Source: Nocardia neocaledoniensis (GTDB taxonomy: Bacteria; Actinomycetota; Actinomycetes; Mycobacteriales; Mycobacteriaceae). From it: a stretch of 64,000 nucleotides of DNA. The number at the start of each line of letters is the position of its first letter. The first letter of the stretch is position 1. The notes beneath the pieces are model-generated. The model searched no databases, was not told where the DNA came from, and saw only the letters and a list, made by a program, of their open reading frames with translations. A program made the translations under genes and the position numbers. This document shows positions 61,267 through 64,000 of this stretch, piece after piece. The stretch lies in the NCBI RefSeq assembly GCF_003182135.1, contig NZ_QGTL01000006.1:124001-188000 (forward strand). The letters are read 5' to 3'.

Positions 61267-62304
61267 TTGACGCACACCATCGTCATGGTCGGCCTCGGCG
61301 CCACCGGGCTCGCCATGGCCGAATCCCTGCTGCGGCGCACCGACGTGCGGATCGTCGGCGCAGCCGACCGCAATCCCGCCGTCGCAGACGCCGACCTCGG
61401 AACCCTCGCCGGCCTCGGCGCGAGCGGCGTCACCGTCATCGACGAACCCTCCCGCCTTCCCGCGGCCGACCTGGCCGTCGTGGCAACGACCTCGGACCTG
61501 AACCTGGTCGTCGACACCCTCGTGCCGTTGCTCGAACGGTCCTACAACGTGATGAGCATCTGCGAAGAATTGTCCTACCCGTGGTCCAGCCACCCGCATC
61601 TCGCACGACGCCTGGACCAGGTCGCGAAGGCCAACGGCGTCACCGTCGTCGGTACGGGCGCGAACCCCGGCGTCCTGATGGACACCCTCCCGCTCCTGCT
61701 GACGACACTCACCCAGCGGGTGGAGCGGGTAGTCATCCGCCGCCGGACCAACATGTCGCGCTACGGCGCGATCCTGTCCAAGTTCGGCCTCGGGCTCACG
61801 CCCGCGCAGTTCGACGAGGCGCAGGCCTCCGGAGCGGTGGTCGGCCACTACGGCTTCGAGCAGGCCATCAGCGCGCTCGCCGCCGGTCTCGGCTGGTCGC
61901 TCGACGAGATCGTCGTCGGCCAGGTCTCCCCCGCGATCGTCAGCGACACCGTCCGGACCGGCGACCACGTCGTCGTCGAGCCGGGCCGGATCGCCGCCGT
62001 CACCCACGCCGCGCGCGGCACGCTGGGCGGTCGAACGGTGATCGACCTCGAGATCATGTTCGGCTTCTTCGACGGCAGCGACCCGGTGAGCGCGGGCGAC
62101 GACTACCGCATCGAGGGGACCGACCAGGTGATCGAGCTGTCCTCACCCGTCGGCTTCGAGTCGTTCGTGAGCACGATCGCGGCCGCGGTGAACGTCGCGA
62201 CCGCGGTCGTCGACGCTGCTCCCGGATTCCTCTCCATGGGCGACCTCCCGGTCGCGCGGATCGCCTCGAAGGGCACCCTGCTGGCCGAGGCGGCCCCGGT
62301 GTGA
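61267..62304 (+). CDS. NAD(P)-dependent amine dehydrogenase-like protein, second copy
   Basis: A 345-residue paralogue of the protein at 46.8 kb: Rossmann start VMVGLGATGLAMAES, then MSICEELSYPW and GTGANPGVLMDTL. It belongs to the 2,4-diaminopentanoate dehydrogenase/native amine dehydrogenase group. The start is TTG 61267 with GAAGGA 9 bases upstream. Placement between an amine-type permease and an aldehyde dehydrogenase supports oxidative deamination of an imported amine. Confidence 0.78.
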   Translation: MTHTIVMVGLGATGLAMAESLLRRTDVRIVGAADRNPAVADADLGTLAGLGASGVTVIDEPSRLPAADLAVVATTSDLNLVVDTLVPLLERSYNVMSICEELSYPWSSHPHLARRLDQVAKANGVTVVGTGANPGVLMDTLPLLLTTLTQRVERVVIRRRTNMSRYGAILSKFGLGLTPAQFDEAQASGAVVGHYGFEQAISALAAGLGWSLDEIVVGQVSPAIVSDTVRTGDHVVVEPGRIAAVTHAARGTLGGRTVIDLEIMFGFFDGSDPVSAGDDYRIEGTDQVIELSSPVGFESFVSTIAAAVNVATAVVDAAPGFLSMGDLPVARIASKGTLLAEAAPV

Positions 62305-62368
62305 CTCCTCGACCGCGCAGCATCCATCCCTCCGCCTGACCCACCGCGAACGACACAAGGAGATCACC

Positions 62369-63805
62369 ATGCTCGACCCCAATGACTACAGCGCGAAGAA
62401 CCTCGTCAACGGCGAACTCGTCGACGCCGCATCCGGACGGCTGCTCGACGTCCTCGAACCCGCGACCGGTGCGGTTCTGGCCCACGTTCCCGCCAGCGGA
62501 CAGGAGGACGTCGAAGCGGCCGTGACCGCTGCCGAGCAGGCGTTCCGCTCGTTCCGGCGCACCACCCCGGGCGAACGTGCCGAGATGCTCCTGGCCCTGG
62601 CGTCCAAGATCGAAGAACACGCCGAGCAGATCGCGGTGCTGGAGTCCCGCAACGTCGGCAAACCCCTCCCGGTCGCCCGCGACGAGGTGCCCTTCGCGGT
62701 GGACAACCTGCGATTCTTCGCGGGTGCGGCGCGGACGATGGAGGGCCGCGCCGGCGGTGAGTACCTGCGCGGCTACGAGTCCTACGTGCGCCGCGAGCCG
62801 ATCGGCATCGTCGCGGGCATCGCACCGTGGAACTACCCGCTGCTCATGGCGACCTGGAAGATCGGTCCGGCCCTGGCGGCCGGGAACTGCAGCATCCTCA
62901 AGCCCTCCCGGCAGACCCCACTGACCGCCCTCTACGTCGCCGCGCTCGCGCAGGACATCTTCCCGGCCGGTGTGTTCAACGTGCTGTCGGGGTCGGCGGC
63001 CGACATCGGTGACACCCTGGTCACCGATCGCCGCATCGGCCTGGTCTCGCTGACCGGCGACACCAGCACCGGGCGGCACATCGCCGAGGTGGCCGCGGCC
63101 CACCTCACGCGAACGCATCTCGAGCTGGGTGGCAAGGCGCCGGTCATCGTCCTCGACGATGCCGATCTGGACGCGGTCGTCGCGGGCATCGCCACCGCCG
63201 GGTTCGCCAACAGCGGCCAGGACTGCACCGCGGCGTGTCGGGTGATCGCCACCCCGGGAATCTACGACCGGCTGCTCGAGGCGCTGGTCCCCGCGGTCGA
63301 GGCGATCCGGGTCGGCGATCCCCATACCGACGGCGACATCGACATGGGTCCCGTCATCTCGGCCGCGCACCGGCAGTCCATCCTCGACGTCCTCGCCAAG
63401 ACCGACGGCACCCTCGTGACCGGGGGCAAGGCCCTGCCCGGCGGCGGCTTCTTCCTGGAGCCCACGGTGGTGGCGAACCCGAGCCAGGCGGACGTACTCG
63501 TGCAGACGGAGCAGTTCGGCCCCGTCGTCACCGTGCAGCGTGCGGCCGATATCGACCAGGCCTTCGAGTGGGCGAACGACGTGGAGTTCGGCCTGGCGTC
63601 GTCGATCTGGACACAGAACCTCAACCACGCGGCACGCGCGGCACGCGACCTCGACTTCGGCTGCGTCTGGGTGAACGACCACATGCCCGTCCTCTCGGAG
63701 ATGCCCCACGGTGGGTTCAAGCAGTCCGGATACGGCAAGGACATGTCGATCTACGCGCTCGAGGAGTACACCCGCATCAAGCACGTGATGACCAAGACGG
63801 ACTGA
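62369..63805 (+). CDS. Aldehyde dehydrogenase (aminobutyraldehyde/betaine-aldehyde type), second copy
   Basis: A 478-residue enzyme. AGIAPWNYPLLM is the cofactor segment, LELGGKAPVIV holds the base Glu near residue 250, and NSGQDCTAACRVIA holds the catalytic Cys near 285. It is closest in motif pattern to gamma-aminobutyraldehyde dehydrogenases. ATG 62369 follows AAGGAG. It is the last intact gene of the rightward operon; a truncated dioxygenase sequence begins right after its stop. Confidence 0.93.
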   Translation: MLDPNDYSAKNLVNGELVDAASGRLLDVLEPATGAVLAHVPASGQEDVEAAVTAAEQAFRSFRRTTPGERAEMLLALASKIEEHAEQIAVLESRNVGKPLPVARDEVPFAVDNLRFFAGAARTMEGRAGGEYLRGYESYVRREPIGIVAGIAPWNYPLLMATWKIGPALAAGNCSILKPSRQTPLTALYVAALAQDIFPAGVFNVLSGSAADIGDTLVTDRRIGLVSLTGDTSTGRHIAEVAAAHLTRTHLELGGKAPVIVLDDADLDAVVAGIATAGFANSGQDCTAACRVIATPGIYDRLLEALVPAVEAIRVGDPHTDGDIDMGPVISAAHRQSILDVLAKTDGTLVTGGKALPGGGFFLEPTVVANPSQADVLVQTEQFGPVVTVQRAADIDQAFEWANDVEFGLASSIWTQNLNHAARAARDLDFGCVWVNDHMPVLSEMPHGGFKQSGYGKDMSIYALEEYTRIKHVMTKTD

Positions 63806-64000
63806 CAGCCTCAGCTTCGCACGATCGTCGATCGCGACGGCTTCGTCATCCTCGAGGGCCTGCCCGCCCCCGGCCGGTCACGGTACCCGCCGGGGTCGCC
63901 CGGCCTGTGGCAGGTCGACTACCGCGAGCTCGGCGAGTACCCGGGGCTCGACCGACTCGTGCGGCGCGCGTCGACCCGATCGCCGGGGCCGGCGGCGCAT
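63806..64000 (+). pseudogene. Internally deleted third PhyH dioxygenase copy
   Basis: Right after the aldehyde dehydrogenase stop the frame reads QLRTIVDRDGFVILEGLPAP, matching the N-terminal region of the two PhyH proteins, and then jumps directly to RSRYPPGSPGLWQVDYRELG, their C-terminal block. About 200 residues with all iron ligands are missing, and there is no ATG or GTG start. The frame stays open to the window end, so its true 3' limit is unknown. It shows that the second gene set once ended with a dioxygenase gene. Confidence 0.7.

Noticed and set aside
1..64000. CRISPR arrays, tRNA/rRNA genes, insertion sequences, phage or plasmid genes
   Set aside because: No spaced direct-repeat array, RNA-gene consensus, transposase, integrase or terminal repeats were noticed on reading either strand.

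Overview
This 64 kb window is chromosomal DNA from a high-GC actinomycete, most likely Nocardia or a close mycolate-producing relative such as Rhodococcus. The strongest taxonomic clues are a tandem pair of MspA-type outer-membrane porins (the arrangement of NfpA/NfpB in Nocardia farcinica), PapA-like acyltransferases, an MmpL-type exporter, a FadE5-like acyl-CoA dehydrogenase and many TetR regulators. Codon use is GC-rich throughout. I saw no rRNA, tRNA, CRISPR array, insertion sequence or phage gene.

Left part (0-18.9 kb). After the tail of a DHA2-type MFS exporter, a DUF7144 membrane protein and a diacylglycerol-kinase-like lipid kinase comes a compact five-gene cluster (3.1-9.0 kb): condensation-fold acyltransferase, UGT-like glycosyltransferase, DrrA/DrrB-like ABC exporter, and a second condensation-fold acyltransferase. 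It looks like assembly and export of an acylated glycolipid. A Crp-like palindrome and a -10 element lie upstream. Then follow a Ppx/GppA phosphatase, a decayed kinase-like gene, a NarL-type two-component system, a monoacylglycerol-lipase-like hydrolase coupled to an AraC regulator, a secreted phytase-like protein, an HxlR regulator opposite a VOC protein, and ilvD.

Middle part (18.9-34.3 kb). A tight three-gene operon (18.9-21.0 kb) has an HTTM/SdpB-like membrane protein, an SdpA-like one-TM protein and a 262-aa protein with a Cys-Cys / hydrophobic / Cys-Cys segment. It resembles a diverged SdpABC peptide-toxin system. Beside it are a TetR gene, a self-sufficient CYP102-like P450-reductase fusion and a divergent alcohol dehydrogenase, linked by repeated operator-like sites. 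Next come a proton antiporter, one protein made of three consecutive TetR units with a perfect inverted repeat in front, a FadE5-like dehydrogenase, another TetR and two small unknown genes.

Right part (33.7-64 kb) is a large catabolic island that I read as amine and/or ketone degradation. It has two APC permeases, a PuuA-like gamma-glutamylamide synthetase, a PuuD-like hydrolase, two aldehyde dehydrogenases, two Zn alcohol dehydrogenases, two amine-dehydrogenase-like (DapB-fold) enzymes, two Baeyer-Villiger monooxygenases with intact fingerprints, two alpha/beta hydrolases, an acyl-CoA ligase, an imine-reductase-like enzyme, a class III aminotransferase, two PhyH-type dioxygenases plus a deleted third copy, the porin pair and an MmpL transporter. 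The enzymes form two parallel sets (34-49 kb and 51-64 kb) around the porins. They fit a route amine to ketone to ester/lactone to hydroxy acid to aldehyde to acid to acyl-CoA. Related GAATCA/TGATC-type palindromes occur in front of the TetR gene at 34.3 kb and at three promoters of the island, suggesting one regulon.
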